NCBI RefSeq assembly: GCF_026341515.1
Contig: NZ_JAPEOK010000001.1
Location: 9,362,001-9,426,000, forward strand
DNA from: Streptomyces sp. NBC_00878
GTDB lineage: Bacteria; Actinomycetota; Actinomycetes; Streptomycetales; Streptomycetaceae
Length of the DNA: 64,000 bases
Direction of reading: 5' to 3'
Shown piece after piece: positions 1-9,129 of this stretch. Each line of letters starts with the position of its first letter. Within the stretch, counting starts at the first letter, position 1. A program made the translations under genes and the position numbers. The notes beneath the pieces are model-generated. The model saw only the letters and a program-made list of their open reading frames with translations. It was not told the DNA's origin and searched no databases.

Positions 1-486
1 GGCCGACGGCCGTCGGCGACCCTGCACGTCGGCGACGACATCTCCGAGTTCACGCCCCGGCTGAGCGCACTGCCCCAGGTCGGCAGGCACACCGTGCGGG
101 GCTGGGACGTGGCGCTCAAGAAGGCCGTGGTCTCCACCGTCACCGCCGGTCGGGAGTCCACCACCATGCGCGGCGCAACTACCGGCCCCAGCCAGGCCGA
201 CCAGGCCTTCGGCAGGGCGGGGACCGTCAGCACGGGCCTGCCGGTGCCGAACCGGGACCGGGCCGACCAGATGGCCCGCGGCCAGTTCGACGACCTGGCG
301 CTGACCTACATCACCGGCGAGGCCGAGTGCGAGGGGCAGCCCCGGCTGCGCGCGGGCGAGGTGGTCGACATCCAGGGCGCGGGCACTGTCTTCAGCGGCG
401 CCTACTACCTCACCTCCGTCAGCCATTCGCTGACCGCGGGGGACGACTACCGGACCTCCCTCCGGATACGGAGGAACGCCGCATGA
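1..486 (+). CDS. Contractile injection system hub protein, gpD-like (partial, 5' end outside window)
   Basis: The frame is open from the first base, so only the C-terminal 161 residues are present. The order of the genes that follow (gpV-like spike, PAAR, gp25, baseplate J) identifies it as the phage late-control gpD/gp27-like hub that sits on top of the spike in contractile injection systems. The tail carries the short beta-rich segments usual for this family, with GEVVDIQGAGTVFSGAYYLT and VSHSLTAGDDYRTSLRIRRN near the end, as in other gpD/VgrG N-terminal domains. Its TGA stop overlaps the ATG of the next gene (ATGA). The function is inferred from that ending and from position; the fold cannot be confirmed because the N-terminus is missing. 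Confidence 0.75.
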   Translation, partial: GRRPSATLHVGDDISEFTPRLSALPQVGRHTVRGWDVALKKAVVSTVTAGRESTTMRGATTGPSQADQAFGRAGTVSTGLPVPNRDRADQMARGQFDDLALTYITGEAECEGQPRLRAGEVVDIQGAGTVFSGAYYLTSVSHSLTAGDDYRTSLRIRRNAA

Positions 487-1127
487 CGGAGATCTTCGAC
501 CATCTGACGGGCCCGGAGCCCGCCCGCGCGGACGCACCGTTCCAGGGGGTGGCGATCGGCATCGTCACCAACAACCAGGACCCGGAGGGGCTGGGCCGGG
601 TCAAGGTGACCCTGCCCTGGCTGGCGGACGACGCCGAGACCGACTGGGCACGGGTGGCGGTGCCGATGGCCGGGGCCGGCCGCGGCTTCTGGTTCCTGCC
701 CGAGGTCGACGACGAGGTCCTGGTCGCCTTCGAGCACGGCAACCCGGAGGTCGCCTACGTCGTCGGCGCGCTGTGGAACGGCAAGGACGAACCGCCAGTC
801 ACCAACAGCAACGGCCGCAACGACGTACGGGTGATCAGATCCCGCAGCGGGCACGTGATCCGGCTGACCGACACCGCCGGGGACGAGCGCATCGAGATCG
901 TCGACAAGAGTGCCGGGAACAGCATCGTGATCAGCACGAAGGACAACCGGATCACGATCACCTCGAAAGCGGACGTCGTCATCTCCGCCGGCGGGAAGCT
1001 GCGGCTCGCCGGCAACGGGGTCGAGATCGTCTCCAAGGCAGATATGAACGTGCAGGCCAAGTCCGCGCTCGCGGTCAAGTCCGGCGGACGGCTGGACATC
1101 AAGGGCAGCCAGGTCAACATCAACTAA
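483..1127 (+). CDS. Phage baseplate assembly protein V / VgrG-like spike
   Basis: A 214-aa protein. Residues about 20-105 form an OB-fold of the gpV/gp5 type, seen in GIVTNNQDPEGLGRVKVTLP, then WARVAVPMAGAGRGFWFLPE and DDEVLVAFEHGNPEVAYVVG. The rest is a beta-helix made of short repeats (HVIRLTDTAGDERIEIVDKS, then ITITSKADVVISAGGKLRL) that trimerises into the central needle. It starts at the ATG overlapping the hub stop codon; the same frame stays open upstream but inside the hub gene. It should form the membrane-piercing spike of the injection system, tipped by the PAAR protein encoded next. Confidence 0.92.
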   Translation: MTEIFDHLTGPEPARADAPFQGVAIGIVTNNQDPEGLGRVKVTLPWLADDAETDWARVAVPMAGAGRGFWFLPEVDDEVLVAFEHGNPEVAYVVGALWNGKDEPPVTNSNGRNDVRVIRSRSGHVIRLTDTAGDERIEIVDKSAGNSIVISTKDNRITITSKADVVISAGGKLRLAGNGVEIVSKADMNVQAKSALAVKSGGRLDIKGSQVNIN

Positions 1128-1543
1128 TGGGGGTGCAGGATTCCATGGGGCAGTTCGCCGCCAAGCAGGGTGACCTGGTCACGGCCACCGACATCCACAT
1201 CGTCATGGTGCCCGGACCGACCGGTCCGGTGCCGACACCACTGCCGCACCCGTTCACCGGGATCATCAAGGGTGCGCTGAGCGCGGACGTCACCATCATG
1301 GGCAAGCCGGCGGCGGTGGTCGGCTCCACCGCCGAGAACACCCCGCCGCACCTGCCCGCGCCGCCGGGCACCTCGTTCCAGAAGCAGCCGTCGAACACGG
1401 CCACCCTCGAAGGCGGCAGCACCACGGTGAAGATCAACGGAAAACCCGCCATCAGGACTGGCGATCGAGCCTCCACCTGCAACGATCCGCAGGATCTTCC
1501 GAACGGGACGGTCGTGGCGACGGGCACGGTGACGATCGGATGA
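1127..1543 (+). CDS. PAAR-domain spike tip protein
   Basis: A 138-aa protein that starts at the ATG inside the preceding TAATG overlap (a second ATG follows at 1145). It has the PAAR pattern: PVPTPLPHPFTGIIKGALS, then DVTIMGKPAAVVGSTAENTP, and a final TVKINGKPAIRTGDRAS strand pair. Proteins of this family cap the VgrG/gp5 needle with a sharp metal-bound cone and can carry effectors. No extra effector domain is visible, so it looks like a bare tip. It is translationally coupled on both sides (TAATG upstream, ATGA downstream). Confidence 0.9.
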   Translation: MGVQDSMGQFAAKQGDLVTATDIHIVMVPGPTGPVPTPLPHPFTGIIKGALSADVTIMGKPAAVVGSTAENTPPHLPAPPGTSFQKQPSNTATLEGGSTTVKINGKPAIRTGDRASTCNDPQDLPNGTVVATGTVTIG

Positions 1544-1947
1544 CCGGCGTGACGGACAGCGGCTTTCTCGGCACCGGCTGGGCGTTCCCGGTCGGCCCAG
1601 ACCCCGACCGCCCCGAGGAGGGCATACGGCTCGCCGGCGGCGCGGAGGCGATCCGCCAGTCGATCTGGTTGATCCTCGGCACCTCGCCCGGCGAACGCGT
1701 GATGCGACCGGACTTCGGCTCCGCCATCCACGACGCCGTCTTCGACACCAACGACGCGAGCACCGCCGGCCGGGTCGGCCGGTCGGTGCGTGAGGCACTG
1801 GCCCGCTGGGAACCGCGGATCGACGTACTGGACGTCTACGCGGTCCCCGACCCCGAGGACCGGCACCGGCTGCTCATCGAGATCAACTACCGGGTGCGGT
1901 CGAACAACAGCCGCTTCAACCTCGTCTACCCCTTCTACGTCGTATGA
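1540..1947 (+). CDS. GPW/gp25 family baseplate wedge protein
   Basis: A 135-aa protein with the hallmark gp25 pattern: the helix EAIRQSIWLILGTSPGERVM, then RPDFGSAIHDAVFD, and a C-terminal strand ending NLVYPFYV. gp25 proteins are the conserved wedge core that nucleates sheath polymerisation in T4, type VI secretion and extracellular injection systems. The length is normal for the family. It is ATGA-coupled to the PAAR gene upstream and overlaps the baseplate J gene by four bases downstream, which points to fixed-ratio co-translation of baseplate parts. Confidence 0.93.
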   Translation: MTGVTDSGFLGTGWAFPVGPDPDRPEEGIRLAGGAEAIRQSIWLILGTSPGERVMRPDFGSAIHDAVFDTNDASTAGRVGRSVREALARWEPRIDVLDVYAVPDPEDRHRLLIEINYRVRSNNSRFNLVYPFYVV

Positions 1948-4900
1948 GCGGCCGGCCCCCGTCCATCGACCCCCGCGACCGCGCCGCACTGGTCGCGCAG
2001 ACCACCGAGCTGGCGACCCGTTACAGCGGCTGGCAACCGCCCGCCGACGGGCGGGCCGACGCCGGCCAGGCCCTGATCGGCGTCTTCGCCCGCTTCGCCG
2101 AACTGGTCGTGCGGCGCCTCAACCAGGTACCGGAACGCGACTACCTCGCCTTCCTCAACCTGATCGGCACCCGGCCCTCGCCGCCACTGCCTGCGCGCGT
2201 GCCGCTCACCTTCCGGCTGGCCGAGCGCAGCCGTTCCGACGCACTGGTCCCAGCCGGTACCCAGGTCGCCGCCGAACCGCTGGACGGCGAGGACGACGAG
2301 GTCGTCTTCGAGACCGGGACCGACCTGGTCGTGACCCGGGCCCAGCTGGTGACCGTCCTCGTCGACGACGCCCCGCACGACACCTACGCCGACCGCAGCG
2401 CCGAGGCCACCGGCGGCCGCGACGAACCGTTCGCCGCGTTCACCGGCGACCAGGCCATGCCGCACCAGTTCTTCGTCGCCTGCGACCCGGTCCTGACCGC
2501 CGATGGCGTAAAGGACGTCACGCTGACGCTGGCCACGCCGGACGACACGCTGCTCGCCGGGTGGCCGGTCTCCTGGTCGTACTGGGACGGCACCCGGTGG
2601 CAACCGGCGCAGGCCGACAGCACCCCGGGGGACGGCTCGTGGACGGTGCCCCTCACCGGCCTGCCGCAACTGCCCCCGTACGACGTGAACGGCACCTCGG
2701 CCGGCTGGCTGCGCGCGCAGCTCGACCTGCCGATGCCGCACGGCACCTCGGGGCTGCCGCCCGACGCGGTCGCGCTCGGCAACAAGCCCCCCCAGGACAG
2801 CGCCGACGGGGAGTTCCCGTTCGGGGAGACCGACCAGGGCCAGTTCTTCTACCTGAGCGTCGACGCGTCGGTGGCCCTCCACGGCGCGACCGTCCGGCTC
2901 GCTGTCACCCTGGCACGCCCCGGTGAGGCCGGTGACCCGGCCACCCCGGTGCGACTGGAGTGGTCGTACAAGGACGGCGACGCCTGGCGGCGGCTGGGGG
3001 AGTCCGGCACCGCGGCGGAGGAGGTCGGCGACAGCGACACCGGCCTGAAGGACGGCACGCTGGCGATGACCCGCGACGGCGAGATCAGTTTCCGGGTCCC
3101 CGCCGACTGGCCCGCCGAGTTGTTCCGGGCCCGGTCCGGGCACTGGCTCCGGGCGCAGATCGTCCAGGACGGCGGCGCGTACGCCACTCTCCCGCGACTG
3201 GAATCGCTGACCGTGGGACACGACTGGGATCCGCCCACCATCACGGGCATCGACGTGCGGACCGAGACGGACCCGGAACCGGTGACACCGCCCGGAGCGT
3301 TCACCAACGGCACCCCGCTGGACGTGACCCGGGACTTCCACCCCTTCGGCGAGCAACCGCGCTTCAACGACACCTTCTACCTGGCCTGCCCCGCGAGCCT
3401 GGTCCGGCCGGGCGCGGACCTCACCCTCGACGTGATCCTGACCAACGGCCCGGACGTCACGGACGGGCCGGTCCCGCCGGTGCGCACCGACGGCGACCCG
3501 CGGATCGTCTGGGAGGCATGGGGCGGCACTGGCTGGAACACCGTGACCGTCGGCGCCCCGGACGCGGACTATGCCTTCACCGCCGACGCCACCCTGCTGC
3601 TCACCCCGCCCGAGGGCTTCGCGCGCACCGAGGTGAACGGCATCGAGGAGTTCTGGCTGCGCATCCGACTGATCCACGGCGACTACGGGACCGCGGCCCA
3701 CTACACCCGCAACGACGACGGCACCTACGAACCCGTCGACGCCACCTTCGCACCGCCCGTGATCAGAACCCTGTCGTGGAGTTCCCGGCAGGGGCTGACC
3801 GTACCCGTCCCGGCACCGGTGTGCGTCACCCACAACGACTTCCGCCTCGTCACCCACCACCGCGACCCCGACACACCGTGGTCCGTCACCCCCTTCACCC
3901 CGAACCCGGAGCAGGACCCCGCCCTCTACCTCGGCTTCGACCAGCCGTTCGATACCCGGCCCGTCACGCTCTATCTCCAGGTCGAACCACCGAAGCCGGA
4001 GGAGGTGACGGCCGACCGGCTCGCCGGGACCGATCTCACCGACCGCGCCGAACTGGTCTGGGAGTACAGCGGCACCGACGGCTGGCAGCCACTGGCCGCG
4101 GCCGACGAGACCGCGAACCTGTCCGGCCGAGGCACGGTGACTTTCGTCGGACCGGCGGACCTGACAGCGCGGGAGCACTTCGGGCAGAGCCGTTGCTGGC
4201 TGCGGCTCATCCTGCGGCACGGGACTTTCCCGGTCACGCCGAGGCTGCGCCGGATCCTGCCGAACACGACCTGGGCGGTCCAGGCCGTCACCGTCACCGA
4301 CGAGATTCTCGGATCGGGCATCGCCGGGGCCGGCCAGCGGCTCACCACCGCGCAGAGCCCGGTCCTGCCCGGCCAGCGACTGGTCGTACGGGAGCCGGAG
4401 CGCCCGTCGGCGGCGGAGGAGGCCGCACTGACCGCGGCCGAGGGCGCCGACGCCGTGACGGTCACCGAGGACGCCGCGGAGGTCTGGGTGCGGTGGCACG
4501 CGGTGACCGACTTCCACAGCTCCGGCCCCGACGACCGCCACTACACCATCGACCCCCGGACCGGAGAGATCACCTTCGGTGACGGCCTGGCCGGGCGGGT
4601 GCCACCGCGCGGCCAGAGCAACATCCGTGTCACCTACCGCACGGGCGGCGGCGAGGAGGGCAACCGCGCCGCGGGGACCGTCGTGACGCTGAAGTCGGCC
4701 ATCCCGTCCGTCGACTCGGTCACCCATCACGAACCGGCCTCCGGCGGCAGCGCGTGGGAGCCGCTGGAGCGGGTGCGCACCAGGGGACCGAGGTCGCTGC
4801 GCCACCGCGACCGTGCCGTCACGGCCGAGGACTTCGAGGACCTCGCCTTCGAGTCCTCGGCCGAGGTGGCCCGGGTCCGGGCGGTGCTGCCCAGCCGGTT

Positions 4901-5498
4901 CGACCCGTTCGACCTCTGGTTCGACCCGGCGACCGAGCAACCGAAGGCCGCGCACGCGGAGGCGGACGCCGGCGGGGTCGGGATCATCGTGGTCCCACAC
5001 TCCGGCGCCACCCGGCCGGTACCCGGCCTGGGGCTGCTGCGCCGGGTCGAGGAGTACCTGCGGGCCCGGTGCGGCCCGACCACCGAGGTCCGGGTCGCCG
5101 GCCCGGAGTGGATCGAGGTGACCGTCGCCGCGACGGTGGTGGCGTCCTCCCCGGACGTCGCCGGACTGGTCGGCGGACGGGTCGAGCAGAGCCTGCAGCG
5201 ATTCCTGCACCCGCTGACCGGAGGGCCCGACGGTACCGGCTGGGCCTTCGGCCGCAAACCGCACCGCTCGGACCTGTACGCCGTGATCGAGGCCGTCGAC
5301 GGTGTCGATCACGGCACCGCGCTCACCGTGGCGCAGGCGGCTCACTCCGACGAACTCGGCGACGGACTGGAGGCGTTGCTCGGCCGTTCCCTGGCGCAGC
5401 TCGCGGCCGAGCCCCCGGACGCGGATGAGACCCGATGGCTGGAGCGCGCGCTGGTGTACTCCGGCCGGCACCAGATCACCGTGACCCTGGGAGCGTGA
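1944..5498 (+). CDS. Large baseplate assembly protein (baseplate J/gp47-type wedge)
   Basis: A 1184-aa protein. The N-terminal part begins with helical wedge sequence (ARFAELVVRRLNQVPERDYL). The middle contains several jelly-roll-like beta repeats with WEY/WSYKDGDAW and GHWLRAQI motifs at about residues 100-700. The C-terminal baseplate J core holds DPRTGEITFGDGLAGRVPP (about residue 870), then RDRAVTAEDFEDLAFE (about 955) and a final HRSDLYAVIEAVDGVDHG. This is the usual architecture of the long putative baseplate assembly protein in actinobacterial injection systems, equivalent to Afp11. It overlaps gp25 by four bases. A 1210-codon antisense frame over the same bases is a GC-bias shadow. 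Confidence 0.9.
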   Translation: MSGRPPSIDPRDRAALVAQTTELATRYSGWQPPADGRADAGQALIGVFARFAELVVRRLNQVPERDYLAFLNLIGTRPSPPLPARVPLTFRLAERSRSDALVPAGTQVAAEPLDGEDDEVVFETGTDLVVTRAQLVTVLVDDAPHDTYADRSAEATGGRDEPFAAFTGDQAMPHQFFVACDPVLTADGVKDVTLTLATPDDTLLAGWPVSWSYWDGTRWQPAQADSTPGDGSWTVPLTGLPQLPPYDVNGTSAGWLRAQLDLPMPHGTSGLPPDAVALGNKPPQDSADGEFPFGETDQGQFFYLSVDASVALHGATVRLAVTLARPGEAGDPATPVRLEWSYKDGDAWRRLGESGTAAEEVGDSDTGLKDGTLAMTRDGEISFRVPADWPAELFRARSGHWLRAQIVQDGGAYATLPRLESLTVGHDWDPPTITGIDVRTETDPEPVTPPGAFTNGTPLDVTRDFHPFGEQPRFNDTFYLACPASLVRPGADLTLDVILTNGPDVTDGPVPPVRTDGDPRIVWEAWGGTGWNTVTVGAPDADYAFTADATLLLTPPEGFARTEVNGIEEFWLRIRLIHGDYGTAAHYTRNDDGTYEPVDATFAPPVIRTLSWSSRQGLTVPVPAPVCVTHNDFRLVTHHRDPDTPWSVTPFTPNPEQDPALYLGFDQPFDTRPVTLYLQVEPPKPEEVTADRLAGTDLTDRAELVWEYSGTDGWQPLAAADETANLSGRGTVTFVGPADLTAREHFGQSRCWLRLILRHGTFPVTPRLRRILPNTTWAVQAVTVTDEILGSGIAGAGQRLTTAQSPVLPGQRLVVREPERPSAAEEAALTAAEGADAVTVTEDAAEVWVRWHAVTDFHSSGPDDRHYTIDPRTGEITFGDGLAGRVPPRGQSNIRVTYRTGGGEEGNRAAGTVVTLKSAIPSVDSVTHHEPASGGSAWEPLERVRTRGPRSLRHRDRAVTAEDFEDLAFESSAEVARVRAVLPSRFDPFDLWFDPATEQPKAAHAEADAGGVGIIVVPHSGATRPVPGLGLLRRVEEYLRARCGPTTEVRVAGPEWIEVTVAATVVASSPDVAGLVGGRVEQSLQRFLHPLTGGPDGTGWAFGRKPHRSDLYAVIEAVDGVDHGTALTVAQAAHSDELGDGLEALLGRSLAQLAAEPPDADETRWLERALVYSGRHQITVTLGA

Positions 5499-5506
5499 GG
5501 AGTTCC

Positions 5507-6454
5507 GTGCCGATCCCCCTGCCGAACCTCGACGACCACAACTTCGACGACCTGGTCGGGGAGGCACGGGCCCTCATCCCCGTACTGCTGCCGGAATGGA
5601 CCGACCACAACCCCGGCGACCCCGGGATCGTCCTCGTCGAACTGCTGGCCTGGCTGACCGAGATGCAGCTGTACCAGGTCGACCAGCTGTCGCAGAGCCA
5701 CACCCTCAACTTCCTGCGACTGCTCGGCGGCCCCCAGTGGTCGCCGCCGGACACCGGCGACCTCGACGCGGCCGTACGCCAGAGCGTGGCTGCGCTGCGC
5801 GAGCGCCACCGGGCCGCGACCGTGGACGACTACGAGTACCTGGTCCGCACGACCTGGCCCGGGCAGCCGCAGGCGGCCGGGCTTCCCCGGGTACGGCGTG
5901 TACGGTGCGTGCCGGGCCGGAACCTGGCCGGCGCCGACCCGACCGCGCCCGCCCCGGCGCACATCAGCGTCGTCGTCCTCCCCGAGCCCGGCGAGGCCGC
6001 GGACGCCGGGGCACTGACCGCCGCCCTGCACGAGTTCCTCGACCCGCGCCGGATCCTGACCGTCCGCCATCACGTCGTCCTCCCGGAGTACGTCGACTTC
6101 CACGTCGCCGCCGATCTGGCGCTGCACGAGGACGCCGTGCCACAGGACGCCCTCGCGGACGCGCGGAACCGGCTCCGGGAGTTCTGCGACCCGTTCACCG
6201 GCGGTGACGCCCGCGACGGCTGGCCCTTCGGGCAGAGCCTGCACCCGTCGGAGGTGTACGCCGTGCTCGAACAGTCGCCCCTGGTCGACTACATCGAGAA
6301 CGTCCGCCTCACCCGTGCCGGCACGGACGCCGACGCCGGGGCGGACGGTATCGCCCTGGACGCCCACCAACTGGTGCGGCTGACCCGGGTGGACCTCGTG
6401 GGCTACGACAGTTACGGCAGAACGCACCCGTCGACCCCGGAGCTCCCGCGATGA
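5507..6454 (+). CDS. Second baseplate J-like wedge protein
   Basis: A 315-aa protein. The GTG at 5507 is chosen because GAGGAG lies four bases upstream; a GTG at 5495 overlaps the previous stop and has a poorer site. The N-terminus matches baseplate proteins (LPNLDDHNFDDLVGEARALI, then WTDHNPGDPGIVLVELLAWL). The C-terminal half repeats the baseplate J ending (WPFGQSLHPSEVYAVLEQSP, LVDYIENVRL). It is probably the Afp12/gp7-like partner of the preceding 1184-aa wedge. Its last codon overlaps the start of the tail protein I gene (ATGA). Confidence 0.88.
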   Translation: MPIPLPNLDDHNFDDLVGEARALIPVLLPEWTDHNPGDPGIVLVELLAWLTEMQLYQVDQLSQSHTLNFLRLLGGPQWSPPDTGDLDAAVRQSVAALRERHRAATVDDYEYLVRTTWPGQPQAAGLPRVRRVRCVPGRNLAGADPTAPAPAHISVVVLPEPGEAADAGALTAALHEFLDPRRILTVRHHVVLPEYVDFHVAADLALHEDAVPQDALADARNRLREFCDPFTGGDARDGWPFGQSLHPSEVYAVLEQSPLVDYIENVRLTRAGTDADAGADGIALDAHQLVRLTRVDLVGYDSYGRTHPSTPELPR

Positions 6455-7086
6455 GCCGCTATCTCGACCACCTCCCGGCGCCGTTCCGGGAGGACCCGTT
6501 CGCCGGCGCGTTCCTGCTGGCGTTCGAGGCCGTGCTGACCGGCCGCGACGACGCCGAGGGCGTCACGGGCCTCGAACAGCTCATCGAGCGCTCCGCCGAC
6601 TCCATCGACCCGCTGACCACCGGTGAGGAGTTCCTGCCCTGGCTGGCCGGCTGGGTCGCGTTGAGCCTGCGCGCGGACTGGGACACGGACACCAAACGCG
6701 GGTTCATCCGGGAGGTCGTGCCGCTGTACCGGCAGCGGGGCACCCTGGCCGGGCTGCGCCGGATGCTGGAGATCTACCTGCGGCCGCTGGACGACGGTGT
6801 CACCCGCGACGACGTGGTCGTCTTCGACGAGTTCGAGACACCCGCCCACTACTTCCAGGTCCAGCTGACCCTCGGCGACACCGACCCCGGACGGCTGCGC
6901 CGCGTCCAGGAGATCGCCAGGGCGATCATCGACCGGGAGAAGCCGGCCCACACCTTCTACGCGCTCAAGGTCGTGGTGCCCACGATGCGGCTGGTCTCCG
7001 AGGAACTGCGCGAACGCGAGGGCGGCGTACCGGAGTTGCTCATCCTCGGCGAGAACTCCCAGCTCGGCACCCGCGACTCATCCTGA
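6451..7086 (+). CDS. Phage tail protein I-like baseplate protein
   Basis: A 211-aa protein of the P2 gpI tail-protein family. It opens with YLDHLPAPFREDPFAGAFLL, continues with the diagnostic PLTTGEEFLPWLAGWVALSL and with REVVPLYRQRGTLAGLRRML, and closes with a beta-strand region (HYFQVQLTLGDTD). In P2-like and injection-system baseplates this protein links the wedge to fibres. It is ATGA-coupled to the gene upstream; the next gene follows after 17 bases with its own strong ribosome binding site. Confidence 0.9.
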   Translation: MSRYLDHLPAPFREDPFAGAFLLAFEAVLTGRDDAEGVTGLEQLIERSADSIDPLTTGEEFLPWLAGWVALSLRADWDTDTKRGFIREVVPLYRQRGTLAGLRRMLEIYLRPLDDGVTRDDVVVFDEFETPAHYFQVQLTLGDTDPGRLRRVQEIARAIIDREKPAHTFYALKVVVPTMRLVSEELREREGGVPELLILGENSQLGTRDSS

Positions 7087-7103
7087 CATTCGGAGGAAGC
7101 CCG

Positions 7104-8921
7104 ATGGCGGACTACACCCAACCCGACGTCGTACCGAAGCGCGTCCGCTTCTTCGACGGGCAGTTCCTGAAGGAACAGGACTTCATCGACGAACAGAGGT
7201 TCCACCTCGACCGCGAGCGTCGGCAGAGCCGGCTGCTGCGGCTCACCGGCATCAGCGTCGGCCTGACGGTGACCTCGGACGCCGAGCGCCAGATCACCGT
7301 GACCGCCGGCATGGCGGTGGACGCGCTCGGCCGGCACCTCGTCCTGGCGGCCGACACGGCCGTGCAACTCGACGAGGACTTCGCCGACCAACAAGGCATC
7401 GAGGTGCACCTGGCCTACCGGGAGTCCGCGTCGGACATGACGCCCGAAGGGGCGCCCGGCGGGGCGGGAGCGCGCCGCTGGGACGAGAGCCCCAGGATCG
7501 TGGTGGTGGCCCCGGACGGCACCACCATGGTCGCCCCCGACGACGCCTCGCCAGACCTGGACGGCCAATCGGTGCTGCTCGCGCGGCTCGCGGTGGCCAA
7601 CGGCCAGGTCGTGGTGGACCTCATCGCGGCACAACGCTCCACCCTCTCCGTCGCGGGTGCGCTCGGCATCGGCACCACCGCCCCCGGCAGCGACCTGGAG
7701 ATCGGCGACTACGGTCCGCAGGACCGGCACCTGACGTTCAAGGTGGCCGGCGGCGACGGCCACCGCAGCGGGCTCCGGCTGCGGGCCGGGTCGGAGAACG
7801 ACAACGAGGGCTACTCCCTGGAGTACGACCGGCGGCCGGTCGCGGGGCAGGGCCTGCACGTCAGGACCCACGGTCCCGACGATCCCGAGGGCGGCACGAC
7901 GAGGCTCTTCGTCGACCCCGGAGGCGATGTCGGCATCGGCACCACCACACCGGACAACCAAGGCGAATGGGACCGGGTCCTCGACCTGGCGGGCGCCGCG
8001 AGAAGCAAACTGTCCGTGCGGACCGCCACCGTCGCGGGGCACGTGGCGGCGCACGACACGGGGGTGTACGGAGCGTCTCCCGGCATGGTCGTGGGCACCG
8101 CGTCCGTCAGCCCGCTGACCCTGGTCACGGGCAGAGCGGCCCGGCTCAGCGTCACCGCCACCGGTCACGTGGGCATCGGCACCACCGCTCCGCAGGTCAC
8201 CGGGGGGTGGGGCCGGGTCGTCGACGTAGTGGGTGCCGGCCGCACCAAGCTGTCCGTGCGGACCGCGAGCGTGGACGGGCGCGTGTCGGTGAACGACCTG
8301 GGGGCCTCCGGCGTGGCCAGCATGGTCGTGGGCACCGAGACCGCCACCCCGCTGAGCTTCGTCACCACGGGCAGCAGTCGGTTCACCATCGGCGCCGACG
8401 GCAACATCTCCATGGGCAGTGATCCGTTCACAGCCCGATGGACGACCAAGCACGTCGACACCCACGAACCCGCGGAGCCTCACCTGAGGCTGCATCGGGA
8501 CGACACGACCTCCGGCGGCAACCGGTTGTTCCTGGAGCTCTTCCAAGGCCACGGGAATCCTCTTCAGACAGACGTCTACCCCAGCATCCGGTTCCACCAC
8601 AGCACCAGATACTGGCACCGCATCGAGGGGCGGCGCGACGGGCTGCACATCAAAACCGGGAGCATGGCCAGTGACGCCCACACCGACCTCTGGGCCTGGG
8701 GAGTCCATGCCGAGTCACTGACCATCGGCGCGGTCACCATCGGCGCGGCCGAGCTGGCCGTGCTGAAGAAACTCGCCGCAGGACAGCTGAGCGTCACGCT
8801 CTTCAACGTCCCCAAAGCGACGTACGCCTTTGTCTCCAGTGATCCGATAAGTGGGACCACGCACGAGGTTTGGGCGAATCCCGGCGGCTCCCACCCCTGG
8901 GTTCTCAAGCCCCTGGTTTAG
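7104..8921 (+). CDS. Putative fibre-like injection-system protein with GIGTT repeats
   Basis: A 605-aa protein with GGAGGAAG upstream of the ATG. Residues 1-110 form a conserved-looking head (RVRFFDGQFLKEQDFIDEQR) that I know only from injection-system clusters. From residue 188 there are repeats beginning GIGTT at residues 188, 277 and 357. The last two units are about 80 residues each and near-identical in pattern (KLSVRTA, then MVVGT, then a glycine-rich turn), as in trimeric fibres. The C-terminus is a separate beta-rich domain with little similarity to anything I recognise. Position after tail protein I suggests a fibre or baseplate decoration; host-receptor binding is inference. Confidence 0.7.
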   Translation: MADYTQPDVVPKRVRFFDGQFLKEQDFIDEQRFHLDRERRQSRLLRLTGISVGLTVTSDAERQITVTAGMAVDALGRHLVLAADTAVQLDEDFADQQGIEVHLAYRESASDMTPEGAPGGAGARRWDESPRIVVVAPDGTTMVAPDDASPDLDGQSVLLARLAVANGQVVVDLIAAQRSTLSVAGALGIGTTAPGSDLEIGDYGPQDRHLTFKVAGGDGHRSGLRLRAGSENDNEGYSLEYDRRPVAGQGLHVRTHGPDDPEGGTTRLFVDPGGDVGIGTTTPDNQGEWDRVLDLAGAARSKLSVRTATVAGHVAAHDTGVYGASPGMVVGTASVSPLTLVTGRAARLSVTATGHVGIGTTAPQVTGGWGRVVDVVGAGRTKLSVRTASVDGRVSVNDLGASGVASMVVGTETATPLSFVTTGSSRFTIGADGNISMGSDPFTARWTTKHVDTHEPAEPHLRLHRDDTTSGGNRLFLELFQGHGNPLQTDVYPSIRFHHSTRYWHRIEGRRDGLHIKTGSMASDAHTDLWAWGVHAESLTIGAVTIGAAELAVLKKLAAGQLSVTLFNVPKATYAFVSSDPISGTTHEVWANPGGSHPWVLKPLV

Positions 8922-8955
8922 GACTGACCACGAACCCCTGTGAAGGAAGACCGAC

Positions 8956-9129
8956 ATGAGAGCCGAGATAGAAAAGCGCGTCTCCGAACTGGAGACGGAG
9001 TACCGGGATGGGCAGCGGATGCTCGCCGACCTGGAGGCCAAACAGGCCGACCTCCAGCAGACCGTGCTCCGCATCAGCGGCGCTCTCCAGGTACTGAACG
9101 AACTGCTGGCCGCCGAGAACGCCTCGTAG
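8956..9129 (+). CDS. Short coiled-coil protein, last gene of the injection-system operon
   Basis: A 57-aa protein starting MRAEIEKRVSELETEYRDG and ending in NELLAAENAS. A good site, GAAGGAAG, lies seven bases upstream of the ATG. Residues 3-50 form an almost perfect heptad pattern with E, K, Q, L and V and no proline or aromatic core, so it should be a single alpha-helical coiled coil. It lies 34 bases after the fibre-like gene on the same strand. I do not recognise a family. A small chaperone, trimerisation clamp or scaffold for the preceding fibre-like protein is plausible. Confidence 0.72.
   Translation: MRAEIEKRVSELETEYRDGQRMLADLEAKQADLQQTVLRISGALQVLNELLAAENAS

Noticed and set aside
1935..5567. 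1210-codon open frame on the minus strand across the baseplate gene
   Set aside because: It is exactly antisense to a strongly supported baseplate gene and contains only GC-rich low-complexity protein; this is a codon-bias shadow.
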